From contig OX485804.1 in assembly GCA_950295325.1 (NCBI GenBank), positions 39,556,001-39,620,000 on the forward strand: 64,000 bases of DNA. The letters run 5' to 3'. The DNA is from Polytrichum commune. Taxonomy: Eukaryota > Streptophyta > Polytrichopsida > Polytrichales > Polytrichaceae. The position numbers were made by a program, and so were the translations under genes. This document shows positions 1-11,548 of the stretch, one piece after another. Below the pieces are notes generated by a model. The model ran no database searches, had not been told where the DNA came from, and was given only the letters and a program-made list of their open reading frames with translations. The stretch's first letter is position 1. Every line of letters begins with the position of its first letter.

Positions 1-931
1 TGCTGCTCGAATCGAAAGATTCGTTCGGCTTCTCTTACCATGACCTCAATTCCCTCCTCCGTAGATGTGGACCGTTGTGCCCCTTGACCAAAATCCTTTG
101 CCCCCAGAGACAACATTTGGTCACCATGATGTCGTTGCAATGCAAGGCATAAACCAACAGTCCATACCATGGTATGAAGATCCATGGCTTGGCCCAATAC
201 GAAGCGTCGTTGGCCCTCAGAAAGGCCAAAAGTTGCGGTGGTGCAAGTGCGGAATCCCATGGCACACTCCCGTTCGTCAGCCAATGGTTCAGTGTGGGTT
301 TTGGTGTGAGCATCCCACACCATACCCGGCCCCCGATCGCGGAAAGTGAATGACTGTGGAAACGTCATAAAGGTGGGAAAGGCCCGCCGTGGTGCCCCCA
401 CTTTGTTGACCAATGCCAACGGGGGTAAATCATCTCGAACAACCGGCAAAGAGGTCCGGTTTGGATCCAAGATATCATCCACCTTCTGATCAAAAGGTGG
501 AGGCACTGCAGAAAATGCTGCAGCTAAAGTAGATGACGGTGCGAGGTTGGTCCAGATCCACCGAGGCTGGTGGGCATAAGAACCAATGCTCGTGGCATCC
601 ACAAAAATGGATCTCCATAATGTTGACGAATATAATGACCGCCTTCCAACACCTTGTCCCGAGAGTCGCCCAACAAAATTACATTCTCGAAGATATACCA
701 TGGAGGGGAAGGTTGGTGGAAAAACCACCACTGCATGAGGCGGATGAGGTCCCAAAAATAGATTAGACCTGGGATCCTCTAGACCTTGGCATGCTCTAGC
801 ACGTGAATGGCCTTGGCATGACCATCCCGCAGTTACCATATCCACCGGACCCAAGTGTCGTAAGTCGGCCTCAGTGATGAGTGTGACATCACGAGGGAGA
901 CATGAAAAACACCCATGAATGGCAGTCGGGT
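1..931 (-). pseudogene. C5 cytosine methyltransferase, C-terminal half (retrotransposon-encoded)
   Basis: Minus-strand translation carries the ordered marks of a C5 DNA methyltransferase. A motif IV segment reads GWSCQGHSR, so it keeps the catalytic Cys but has Ser where PCQ has Pro. Motif VI reads IFENV, a motif VIII-like stretch reads QPRWIWTN, and a motif IX/X-like end reads LADERE, then GLSEGQRRFVLGQAMDL. A frame stays open from about 618 to the window edge. Two single-base shifts lie in A runs at 754-758 and 603-607. The first residues after the MULE (QLHPT) follow directly from the last residues before it (YPQQL). The enzyme would methylate cytosine in DNA, but this copy cannot make it. 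Family assignment is from motif order and spacing read by eye. Confidence 0.75.
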
Positions 932-940
932 GTAACTGTT
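932..940. repeat. Left 9-bp target site duplication of the MULE (GTAACTGTT)
   Basis: GTAACTGTT lies immediately outside the left terminal inverted repeat and is repeated exactly outside the right one. Nine base pairs is the usual duplication size for Mutator-like elements. Confidence 0.92.
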
Positions 941-1102
941 CGCTTTGGCAGGATATCCCCCACGCTGGGACTTACCACGCCCCCTGCGTGGATGGATGTC
1001 GTCAGAGCCCAAGTCCCAAGTCGAAGTCCCCCCGATTTGCAATACCTGCCGCACAATATTTGCCACGCCAATTTTTTTTATAAAAGTTTTTTTGGGCCGC
1101 CC
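941..1102 (+). repeat. Left terminal inverted repeat of the MULE
   Basis: This stretch matches the reverse complement of 11045-11208 with scattered substitutions and small indels, from the outer edge to the shared TTTTTTTGGGCYGCCC block. It contains one copy of the TGCAATACCTGCCGCA motif at 1038-1053, which recurs inside the element. Confidence 0.88.
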
Positions 1103-4100
1103 CCACCCTGCCCCTGCCCGCGCTCGCGCTCGAGAGGTGTGGGAGTTCCCGCCTCGACCTCTCTCCCGTCCCTTGCACTTCCTCCTCGTCTGGCACCTCT
1201 TTCTGGAGCGTTGGTTTGAAATTTGGGATGCTTGTGAAAGTTTGAGCTTTGAAAAGTGTTGCAAACTCCAGAACTTGATCGTCATCTTGATTCTGCTGCA
1301 TCCACTTGGCTTCTAGAAATTAGGTAAAGAAACTCCGCTTCTCCATCGCCTCCTTTGTCTTCTTCACACATCTATATGAGCTCGTCGAAAATTTCAATGC
1401 TAGTTGAACACAAGGGAAGCAGGGAGACATTTGAGCATTTCGTCCGTATTTTGATGATGAATACAAATTGAAGAATGAAAATAAGATATCCTGGTGAAAT
1501 GATACAATCGATGCTGCCGAACAGAAAGCCAGAAAGGAATAGTTTAGGGTCATATGAATACTAAGCCTCTTAGACAGGAGATAGTAACCAGCTGTCAAAA
1601 CAACGTCCTCATCCGTCAGGTTCTTCTTTATCACACAAACGCACAAACTTTCCGGTGCTACTTTCAAAAACAAGGCGCCAGTTCACAGAGAAAAAAAACC
1701 AAAATAACAATGCTATAAATCTATACCTGTTCACAAAGATAAGTAAAACAAAAATTCAATTCTCGATGTACAGAAGGGAGCAGGGAGCTATTCGAGCAGG
1801 TTGAACAATATTAATGTGAAATCCTAATTAAATGAAAAAGTCGATGTCGTCGAACAGAACGGTAGAAAGGAATATTCCATTATCAACAAAACCCGGCCAA
1901 TTGCTCACATTAACCTCTCACTTAGACAGGAAAACAGTAACCAACTGCCAAAACCTCGCGAATCATGACTAAGGGTTTAGGGTTCCTGATGCTACTTACT
2001 TTTCAAAAATAAGGCGCCGTTTCACCGAGATAGGAAATTTGCATGTGCTTGTGTCATTCTGAATTTGAGAAGTAGCCTTCAGTGTATTTTTTGAATGCTG
2101 GAGGTAGTTTCTTCATCTCGTGGAGAGTTTCTGGTTCGAGATGTTTGCTGGATTGTAAGTGGCATCTTTTGATTTAACCTGTTGGATTTGGGGTTGTGGT
2201 GCAGTGTATTCTCACGGGGGTTGAGAGAGGTGGAGGCATATGCTGCAGTTGTTGTGACAAAGAGGTGAGATACACACATGCAAACAAGGAAGGTTAACTG
2301 GTCTTCCTCTGATTTGATGCAAACAGAATTGAAATAGTTGTGTCAGATTCTCAGGAGCCTAGCACTTGTTAAAGTTATTTAGTTTTGTGGTCGCAACGTT
2401 TCCTGTCGCTGTTGAGAACTGTCGAGAATCTGCGACTGGGTAAGCAAATTGTGAATGCTTCCAAGCTGGTGAAGGTCTTTTGGGCGTCTGATGAGCGTTG
2501 AGCAATAGAAATTGTGTGGGTTAGACTGTCTTTGTCAATCATTTCAAACCGTAAATCCTAAAGTGATCGCTGTATATTTAGGATAAAGGAGGTCTAAGCT
2601 GTGTCTTTCTACAATTCGTCTGAAATGTATGAAGTTTGAGGACAATGCAGAGAAGCGATCGCGTATTTAAAGTGAGCAAAAGATAGATGACATCTGAGAA
2701 GCCGAGAGGAGACATATATAGGGGTTTGGGCGTAATTTTGCAGAAATGATGAAAAAAAGCCAACGTTGATTGATTCCAATGGCTTCGAAGTAACTTAGGA
2801 ACCACTAAGGAAGTGATCAACAGCAACCATGAGCACAGACAAATTCTGACATTGGTTTGTGATGCATCAAAACAATACCAATATTTGGCTCTCACTATTC
2901 ATATTTGTTGCTTCCTTCCATTATGGGGATCATATATTGTCAGCTGGAGTATTTCATCAATTTGCACGCACAAAGTCAATGTTGTTAGCTAGTGTGTAAG
3001 AGAACACATTGGATATGGAGGTGTCTTGTGTCACGTCATGAGTAAGAAATTTCAGTGCTTCTGAATAGGAAGGAATCTTTAATCAAATTGGTAAGAGAGC
3101 CATGGAGCCAGTGCATACTAGCTACCTCTGCATGGAATCTCTGAAGGATGGCGATGTTTAAGCACCTCAATCAAGAAGATGCAACATAGCAAAGATAGAC
3201 AGTTAATTATAGGGACTAAAGTTTGTGTAAATTGCAGGGGCATGGACTAAAGACCATCACAGTGGTGTCCACCGACTTTGTTCGACACATGATGCGTGGG
3301 CTTGCGAGAGGTAAAAACCCACTCCCTTGGGTTTCAACATTCCATGCTGGGGAGTTTCTTGATCCTATGGCTCTGTCTGAAGCTTATCATAAAAGAATGA
3401 CGAGAAATGGTGATGGACAGTCTTGATCAATTGATCAGGTCTTGGGAGACCAAGAAACAGTCAGTAGTAGTGGAGGGTGTCTCTCCGAGTTTGAACTCTT
3501 TGGTAAGTTCTAAAATTGACTCTCCAGATCTGTCTGACTCATCCATTTATACAGTGGAAAGAAGATGGTAGTAACGTTGATTATCAATGTACATGTCTCC
3601 TTGCAGCTCATTGAAGAACCAGAGGTTTAAGGTAGTGACGAGGAAATGGAAGAAGAGAAGGAGAGATCAGCGGATCTGAACTAGAATCTGTTCAAGAAGA
3701 TGAAGTGAGAATTCTTCACTTGAACTCCCTCTACATCTTTTTTGGGCTCGTTATCAGACATATTTTCAAAGGATTCAAATCTTCCGCCCTCACTTGTGTT
3801 GCCAACTTTGTTGATCAGCTCAAACGTAAACTCTGATATTACAAGTTCGTACTTGATTGAGGATATTATTGCCATAATTATATCACCCACATGTGTCAAG
3901 GAGTATTTTCCTGATGATATGACTGCATATCTATTGTAAACATATGGAAGTGGTATGTTGATGATGAAAGTGGGCATTCCAAGGGAGAAGAGAAGTTTGT
4001 GGAAGGTGAAGGAGCCCTTTTCACTGGAATAGTTCTGTCAGATTCTCAGGAGCCTAGCACTTGTTAAAGTTATTTAGTTTTGTGGTTGTTTGAAATGCTG

Positions 4101-5710
4101 GTTTGTTGGTTTTTACTGCAGCTTTGTTCAAAAAGCATAAGGTGGATGAGCACTGATGAGAGTTGTTCTTATTAAGTATGTCTCCTGTCAAGAAGTCCTT
4201 GTGTTGTTTGCAATAGTTGGTGATGAACTTTTCCTGGCCAAAGATACTATTGGAAGTGGTTCCAAATGTAATAGCTTAGGTTTTGTGTTGTATTAAATAG
4301 TGATTGCTTAAGCCTGCGACAGTGGCTGATGTTGGTTGTTTTTGGTCTCTTACAGATTAGTTGCTCAGCATTTGAGCTGCATGCTGGTTGTGAGGCTCGT
4401 CAAAATCCGTAAGTCATCTGCTTTATTTCCGTGGAATACCAGTAGGCAGGGATGTCATCTATTCATATGTGTTGGAGTTTTAAGAGCCTAGATAGTGACC
4501 TTGTGCATTCTAGGGTAGAGTGGCAACCAAACGATTGTTCTAGATACTTGACATGGAGTATCAAGAGACTTCTAAGTTTAATTCTTGATATGAATAAATT
4601 AGAAGGAGATCAACTCAAGCACTAGAGTTGTGAGTAACTGTGTTATGTAGAGAGTAATTTACTTGTCTTTAGATTTCTAAAATGTCATGTTGATTGCTTG
4701 AATCTTGTTAATCAAATATCTGTGTAGAGATTTCTGTACGTTGAGGAAACTCTTTTAGATAAGTTTAGATCTATACTAGCATATCTAAAAGTATCTTCTT
4801 ACTCCTATCCATCGCGGAGAAAATATGATTGATTCAGGTGTTGCACAAAATAGAAAATTCATGCAGGCGTTTTGTTGTACTCCTGCTGATTTGTGCAGGT
4901 GCCGAAAAAGAGTTTGATAAGTGGTATTTCCGTATTGGTAAGAAGGCTAATGTGGCAGTTTTGAAAAGTGCACAGAAAGTATCAGGCAGGTCTGTCAATG
5001 GAGGAAACATTATAGTAGGTGACGATTGAAACCGTTGTGTGCAGCACTTTCAAGCACCTGATTCTGTTGGTGGGTGTGCTATCTGCAAGTAAGTTCTCAT
5101 TTTCTGTTTACTATGAAAAAAAATTTCAAGGCAGTTTGTAGTTAGCTGGTCATCAGGCTTGATTTCCTCCACAGTGTTGTGGTTATGTGGAGACAGTAAT
5201 CTTTGTGAATTTAATGACCACTGGCTTAAATAAGGAAGCTCACATCAGATTTGCATGAAGTTTACAGCTCGATTGCTCTACATATAGGACATTATAGTAC
5301 AAAGGAGTTTAATTCTCATTCGAAGTGTCTTTAACACAGAAGTCTAGTGAGCTGGCAAGGGGATTCAAGTCCTTGAGAGTGATTTAGGTTTGGTAAGAGA
5401 GGGCCTGACACGGGGTAGTGACACACTCAATTAAAAAAAGAACTAGAGTATACTTAAAAAAAGTGTCCGCAAAATCTGTTGTTGTACTCATGTATTGGAC
5501 TGCCCAGCTAAGAACTTGAAGGTTGTGATGTTAGAAGCTCGTTTGGAAGATGGGTGAAACTCATAAAACATTGTTTGTCAGGAGCAATCATTGTCACTTG
5601 CAAATATCAGCACTCTAGTATGGACGGTATGTGATTTTTCTTTCACAATCTTCTTCTTTGAAAATGTGCATATTCAATGTTGCAAAATTTGATAATTGTT
5701 GACTACTTAA
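1103..5710. other. Left interior of the MULE: no intact gene, internal duplications, candidate captured exons
   Basis: No long reading frame is convincing here. Two blocks, about 1408-1695 and 1766-2030, are diverged direct copies that share the order of short blocks such as CGAACAGAA, TTAGACAGGA and AAGGCGCC. A 51-bp sequence starting TGTCAGATTCTCAGGAGCC is present identically at 2341-2391 and 4036-4086. Possible plus-strand exons with AG/GT-like edges occur near 3238-3310 (preceded by TTGCAG, followed by GTAAAA) and near 4900-5028. Their translations match no family I know. They may be captured host sequence or parts of an accessory gene. Confidence 0.4.
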
Positions 5711-5728
5711 TTCATATTGTGAAACCAC

Positions 5729-6991
5729 ATGTATGCAGTGCAACCCATTTCGGTGCGTGAAGTTGTGGATTTAGGGTCGGACAGTGAGCAGATGGATTTA
5801 AGGTCGGACAGTGAGAAGATGGATTTAGGGCCGGAGAGTGAGATAACTGATGCTGAGCAATCACAAATGCATCTTCCTCCAAATATGAGGACAAATGGTA
5901 CTAAATATATATAATTTCTTTGACCAATTTAGCTATAATGTTATAAATTTTTTTGTACTTGAATTTTTAACATGTCATTTTTCAAAATATGTGGTGATGT
6001 ATATTTTCTAAAATTATATTTTATTTCTTATATGGTGTAAAGGATGGTTTGCCCCTTGCAAGCTTCGGGACTCATTATTGGTTTCCACAAAGCCGGGAGG
6101 ACTGGGAAGGCATTTTCCAAACCTTTGAATGTCGCCATGGAGAGTGTACTTGCAAATTCAAGAATTTGAAGAATCTCCGTGGACACATGAAGAAGAACCA
6201 CAAGTTTTTCATAGAGAAAGGGGACTTGGGAAGACCAAGAAGAAATTATCGCATTCGAAATCAAGATCATAAGAAAATGAATTCGAAGATCATGGGAGAT
6301 GTGGAGAAACGGCTACAAAAAATTCATAGCCGACAAGTAGATGTTTAGAAACAAAAGACATTGGCTTCGTGGAGTGATATTGAAGTGAATGCACGAAATC
6401 GTGAGCCGCTCCCGAAACCTCTTCTTTGTAGCTTTCTTTATTCAAAGAAGGTTGAGATTTTCGGAATTAATGAATGGGGGGTGGGCTTGATTAATTCCCA
6501 AAAATTGAGTTCATTGGAGACAAATCAAGTTTTTCGTTGAAAAATTACAACTATGAAGGCATCGAAGTATGCAAATTTGGTGAAGGCATTTTCGAACAAT
6601 CAAATTTATCATGAGTGCAAGATATTCAAGGAGGAGTTATTTGCGTATCACGAAGACCAAGAAGTTTTTTATTGGTATGTTCCTTTTGAATGATATGAGT
6701 TTGAATCGTTAGGCCCAATATTCTTTTATGTTATTCTATATATGTATATTTTTTGTTTATTTTTTTTTAACATTCAAATATTTGTTTGTTTGTTTAAGGT
6801 ACAATCTTGGATGGGAGAAGTATGAGCAAGATATGCTCAATATAGAAGAAAGTTTGTGGAATATGAAATCCACGTCAATTAGGACTAAGGTTGAGGAGAA
6901 AGTAGAGGATTATCGTACTCGATATCCCTGTTATTTCCGTGAGTACAGGCAAGATGAGCAATGCCTCGTACATGTGAGCCAACGTTTTTAG
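5729..6991 (+). pseudogene. Broken C2H2 zinc-finger gene inside the MULE
   Basis: A first piece (5729-5914) holds an acidic nonapeptide repeated three times. A second exon from about 6040 encodes a C2H2-type finger, C-X4-C-X12-H-X4-H (starting CRHGEC), followed by a basic stretch. The same frame continues to 6681 through two stops, TAG at 6345-6348 and TGA near 6538. A clear intron follows (donor G^GTATGT near 6675, acceptor TTTAAG near 6800), joining residues FYW to YNLGWEKYEQ and ending at 6991. DNA or RNA binding is plausible from the finger alone. It is unclear whether this is captured host cargo or a MULE accessory gene. I recognise no specific family, and the copy is not functional. Confidence 0.5.
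5767..5847 (+). repeat. Three 27-bp repeats encoding acidic nonapeptides
   Basis: Three consecutive 27-bp units encode DLGSDSEQM, DLRSDSEKM and DLGPESEIT. The repeat keeps frame and is acidic and Ser-rich, as in disordered regulatory tails. Confidence 0.8.
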
Positions 6992-7246
6992 TGAATAGTA
7001 TTGTTATGGATTGTATTTTAGATGAATATTATCAAGATGAACAATGCCTCCTAAATCTTTTGTCCCCACCAACTTGAATTATGGTATTGCTTCATTATGA
7101 TATTGGTCTAAATCTATATATGTAATCTTGGAACAAGCATTGCGAGGATCAAAGGGACCCAAATAATGTTGCATCTTTTTAGTGAACCTTAGACACGCGT
7201 GGACTAGCCATGATCTTAGAATGAATATGAATATATGATGTTCCAA

Positions 7247-7605
7247 CCAATGTGGCAAGAAAAAGTGCGGCAAGTATTGCAGACTCGCGGGACTTATTTG
7301 CTAAAATCAATATGACAAGAAAAAGTGCGGGAGGTATTGCAAACTCGCGGTACTTACTCACACAAAACCAATGTGGCAAGAAAAAATGCGGCAGGTATTG
7401 AAGACTCGCGATACTTACTCACCCAAAACCAATGTGGTAAGAAAAAGTGCGGCAGGTATTGCAGACTCGCGGTACTTACTTACGCAAAACCCAATGTGGC
7501 AAGAAAACATGCGGCAGGCATTGCAAACCCGCGGTACCTACTAACCCAAATCAGCGAGGCACAAAAAATGTGGCATAAATTGCAGACTTTCGGACTTGTT
7601 TGAAT
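7247..7605 (+). repeat. 61-bp tandem repeat array inside the MULE (about six units)
   Basis: Six diverging units run head to tail with the pattern ATGTGGCAAGAAAAAGTGCGG, a GCAGGTATTGCA core, then CTCGCGG and TACTTACTCAC. The TGCGGCAGGTATTGCA core is the one found in both terminal inverted repeats (1038-1053 and 11095-11110) and at 10702-10717 and 10788-10803. The array lies just past the 3' end of the transposase gene. A transposase-binding or regulatory role is inference. Confidence 0.85.
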
Positions 7606-7705
7606 ATACTCAAAATGATTAAATTTGAATGGTAATCATAAATATGTCTATTAAAAAATGCATTCAATATATAACTGATCTTAAGCGTCTAGTATGTATA
7701 CTTTA

Positions 7706-10369
7706 CTATTCACCCTTAATTCTTCTTCTTCTTTTTTGTTTCCTCTCTATATAGATCTCCATATGGTCTCTAATCCATTTGATAAATTTTGAAATGATAT
7801 ATGTCATTGCTTCAAAATGTACATTTGGATGGAGAGAATCAATGGCATTCGATCTTCGTAAATTTCTCACATCATTATGTAGTCTCTCTAAAATTGCATT
7901 TGTATATTGCATCAACATCATTCCTCCACTAAAAAACTCTTCTTGTATCCCCTCCAAAAGTTGTTTCGTCCTCAATGCAATTCCTTTCAGTGTTGGACCT
8001 GTCAATGTATCTTCAATTTCCTCATCATCAGTATCACTATTTTTTTCTTCTTCTCTACATCTATGTCTGCATGCGTCTTCATCCAATTATTCTTCAAAAT
8101 CACTAATGTCATGTAGTTTTGAAAATAAACACAAAGCCTCCAAACCTCCACGTTGAGTGTCATAGTAAGTTCTACAATATTCTAATATAGAGCTTTTACG
8201 GCAATCTAGCAAAAATTTTAGAAGAATAGCAATCTGATATTTGTAAAAATTGCCTCTCAATGCATGTTCATAAGAACAACAAGCATAGTCTACGAATGGA
8301 TTACCTCTAAAGCAATACCATTGAGTAAGAATTGTAGGGGTTTGAGACTTCACTTTCCATCTATTGTCCAAAAATGTAGGTTGTAAAACATCATCATTGG
8401 GAATATTATGGGCTTTTTCAATACCCTTACCCACAATTGCTTCAACTTTTTTGTTTGGAATGAAGCCTTTGAACTTCTGTTCTTCAATGTGCATGTAGTG
8501 AGAAACAATAGATATTGTCAAACGCCACACTAACCAATCCAATCTTCTTCCCGACGCACCTCTTATGAATTCACTAAGCCATCTCTTTAGAGCACCATGG
8601 TAAGACTCAATATTGTTGTTTGTATCTTGATTTGCATGAGGTAAGCGACGCAAACCAACCAACCATAATTCTATATAGAAAAAATAATTTAATTATTAGA
8701 ATTTAAAATACATATAGGACAAAAATGAAATAAAATGTAGCAAGACTTTTCATATACAAACATAACTTTTAAAATGAAGATATTAAATAAACTTACCATA
8801 TATTTTAGCATAGTGTTCTTCAAATATTTCTTGATAGCGGGTACGTCATACTCTTCAAATATCTTATTCATAGCATTCTTAGCACGTTCAATAAAATGCT
8901 CCTCCGTTTCGTTGTATTCAATGGTAAGGTAGAGAACTTGTTGCATTTTCCAAAATACTTCCCACTTCGCAAATTTGTCACCCAATACTCTTTTTTTACA
9001 TTTTTCTTTCCAATTCTTCAAAACATGGAATGCACATAAATAAATTTTTGCATCACTCCATACCCTCCTACAAAATCAATATTATAATGTCATTGTCAAC
9101 CAATAGAACATTATATCTTAAATGCAAAAAAAACAATTAGCAATGGCATACTTACTTGATTGCCTCTCGTTCTTGTATTGCATCATCTACAATGAAGTAC
9201 GATGGTTTCCAATCTAAGTCCTCGTTGTTGACAAACAACTTTAGAGCCCATAGCCAATCATAAATATCATCTTCTTTTTGTCGTGAAATAATAACCCATG
9301 CAATTGGGATTCCGTTGTGCCACTCATCAAAAACCACCAGAGTAAACAAATGGTATATCAAATCGTTTGTACCAAAAGTTGCGTCCATAGAAATGCATCC
9401 ATCTTTTCCATATTTCAAAAGTGTTGTCTTTTGCCATGGAGTTTGAATACCAATGGTGAAAGGAACACCTCCAGTAGCGTCACCATTTTGATAGTAGAAG
9501 ACTATATTAGGATTCTCCAATTTCCACATATTCACACTCACCAATGCATTTTTGTGTTTGTACTAAATTTTTTTTTTTCCTTTGATACTCATAGTAACGA
9601 ACATGCTTAAGAAGTAAAGAGTTGTCTTTTGAATGTTTCGTATTTTTTGTCCAACCTTCATACCATACCTTCTTATATTCTTCAAAGACTTGTCTAGCCG
9701 TGAGTCCCTCATCCAAACGCTTAATAAGCCATCTCTTCAATTCTTCAGATATTCGAGGAGCTACCTCACTTCTCCTTGCTATTGAATCGGGATCCATTAC
9801 TCCATGTGCAACTTCACCATTCTCCCTGGTATGCTTACTATGGTAGTAGATAACCTCACCAAATTGAGGATATAATTGCAATTGTCTTACAGCAAATTGT
9901 GCTAAACATCCTTTTATTTATTTATTTTTTATGCTTAGGATCGAATCGGTGATCTTCTTTCCCATAAGGACAATAAAACCTAAAAAAATACAAGTAGTTT
10001 GTTTTAATTTCAATTGTAAAACCATATATATATTTTTCCTTCAATGGAGTACTAAATGGTAAACAAACAAATAAATAATAAGATTACATACCATGTTTGA
10101 ACAATAGATGAAGTCAGTTGTATACGTTTGAGCTCTTTCTTGTTCTCCTTGCTATCTTCCTTGGCCCATTCAACTGAAGAACCGTCGTCCATGACTTGCC
10201 CTTTGATAAAGTCGTTTATTCTTTCCCACAAAATATAGGCTGTCATCACTGTACAAATAGAGGAGTCCTTTGAACACCGCCTCATCCCTTGAGTCCATAT
10301 CAAATCTTGGTAATTAATAGGACCCTCACTTGGATATTGAATATGTGGTACCTCCTTTTTTCTGCCCAT
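7706..10369 (-). pseudogene. MULE transposase, decayed, multi-exon
   Basis: In coding order, an N-terminal exon (10369 to about 10094, donor GTATGT) is followed by a short Cys/His segment (FYCPYGKEDH). Next comes a helical stretch (9881-9507) and the MULE catalytic domain (9544-9152), with SMDATFGTN supplying the first Asp and FIVDDA the second. The usual C-x2-H segment (LCAFHVLKNW) appears near 9050-9000, and the catalytic Glu lies in NNNIESYHGAL near 8600. A SWIM-like tail follows (about 8360-8230), in which Tyr residues replace expected Cys and His. TAA at 8087-8089 interrupts a frame that continues to 7706. A frame change in an A run near 9570 also breaks the gene. Such enzymes cut and join DNA at terminal inverted repeats. 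This copy is inactive. Confidence 0.78.
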
Positions 10370-11044
10370 GGCTATTGTCTTACCTTAACCAACCAACAAA
10401 AAGATTTAATCTTAATTGATATATCAATACAACCAAAAAACCAACATGACTGTCAATTCTACACTATACTAAATTGATCCATACAATAGACCCTAAACAT
10501 TCACATTCATGGAAACTATAAGGAAATGAAGTGTGATAATGAAAAATGAAAAAATGAAATACAAAAATTAATAAATCGAACTAAATCATGCAAAGAAGAA
10601 ACATTTTATATGTGAGCCATAGCCTTATAATTTACTAGACCTAAACAAATGAAACTCAATTACTTCTACAAATACAACATGAAAACAAATCACAACAACC
10701 ATGCAATACCTGACGCAACATATATATATACCGTACGCTCTTTGGACACCTTCCACCTAAACCCTAAATTAAGAGTACGGAAGAGAGTGCAATACCTGCC
10801 GCAACATAAATGTGCCACAAATCTCATTTGATGCTCCACAAACTAAGTGAAAAAGATAACCCTAAATCTTTACAAACACATTATATAGTTTCTTTCTTAG
10901 TATTGAATGAAAACCTCACATCCAAGGGCCCACATTTCAAATTTGTTGAAACATTCATCCATTTCATGAAGGAAAGAATGTTTAGGGGAGGCGGAATGTT
11001 TAGAACCCGCACTTTATATCAAACCCTAACCTCGTTCAAAATTT
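10370..11044. other. Right interior of the MULE, promoter side of the transposase
   Basis: No gene is visible. The stretch is AT-rich and lies between the transposase start and the right inverted repeat, so it should hold the transposase promoter. Two copies of the end motif (10702-10717 and 10788-10803) lie here in the orientation of the left end. Confidence 0.5.
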
Positions 11045-11208
11045 GGGCAGCCCAAAAAAATTTTGATTAAAATTTTTGGCCGTGGTAGGTATTGTGCGGC
11101 AGGTATTGCAAACTGAGCGGCACTTCGACTTGGGACGTGGACTCCGATGGCATCCATCCACGCAAGGGGCGTGGTAAGTCCCAGCTTGGGGGATGTCCTG
11201 TCCTATCC
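11045..11208 (-). repeat. Right terminal inverted repeat of the MULE
   Basis: This is the reverse-complement counterpart of 941-1102, with the shared motif at 11095-11110. The outermost ~10 bp differ more between the two ends than the blocks further in. Confidence 0.88.
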
Positions 11209-11217
11209 GTAACTGTT
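11209..11217. repeat. Right 9-bp target site duplication of the MULE
   Basis: GTAACTGTT is identical to 932-940. Confidence 0.92.
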
Positions 11218-11548
11218 GGGGGTACAATACCATCAACTGATGAAGATGGTGACGAGCCACACGGGTGGATACTTGAGAGTTGCCCACATAAACATACCGT
11301 CTGACCATGAGGCCATGCTCCAATACAGCCGCTAAGCCCGTGCCGATGCCCCCAAACAATTCCACCAAAGTGATCCCCACGTTTGGCGGGCGCCACAAAA
11401 TGGGATGTACCAACGCCGATGGGCTATCAGGTATGACCGGCGTTGTAGAGGCGAGAGAGAGGGTAGCGGGCGCCTCGAACGCCACAGGAATAAGTTTCCT
11501 GCGGCCATCCCCAGTCGACCAACCTGGTCAAATTCACGCCTCCTCAAT
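11218..11548 (-). pseudogene. C5 cytosine methyltransferase, N-terminal half (retrotransposon-encoded)
   Basis: The minus-strand frame carries the S-adenosylmethionine-binding motif I as LVELFGGIGTGLAAVLEHG, followed by RRYVYV, consistent with strand 2 and motif II. It ends at YPQQL, where the MULE is inserted. It is in the same frame as the protease upstream, joined by a linker with three stop codons (TAG, TGA, TGA) between 11551 and 11520. Each stop is one G-to-A or C-to-T change from Trp or Arg. The layout suggests that protease and methyltransferase were parts of one polyprotein. Confidence 0.75.

Larger units (their letters stand above)
941..11208 (-). mobile_element. Mutator-like element (MULE), 10.27 kb, nested in the methyltransferase
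   Basis: The element is bounded by diverged inverted repeats of 162-164 bp and by an exact 9-bp target duplication. It holds a decayed MULE transposase on the minus strand (7706-10369), a 61-bp tandem array (7247-7605), and about 6 kb of other sequence on the left that includes a broken zinc-finger gene on the plus strand. The two ends share long identical blocks such as CTGGGACTTACCACGCCCC and TTGCAATACCTGCCGCACAA. Exact duplication and preserved ends suggest insertion after, or during, decay of the host retrotransposon. A 10-kb size is large for a MULE and fits an element that has taken up extra sequence. Confidence 0.88.

Noticed and set aside
833-1316. Several open frames across the left MULE end
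   Set aside because: They span the junction of methyltransferase and inverted repeat and are by-products of the insertion.
7247-7605. CRISPR-like spacing of repeats
   Set aside because: Units are contiguous with no unique spacers, and the context is a plant MULE.
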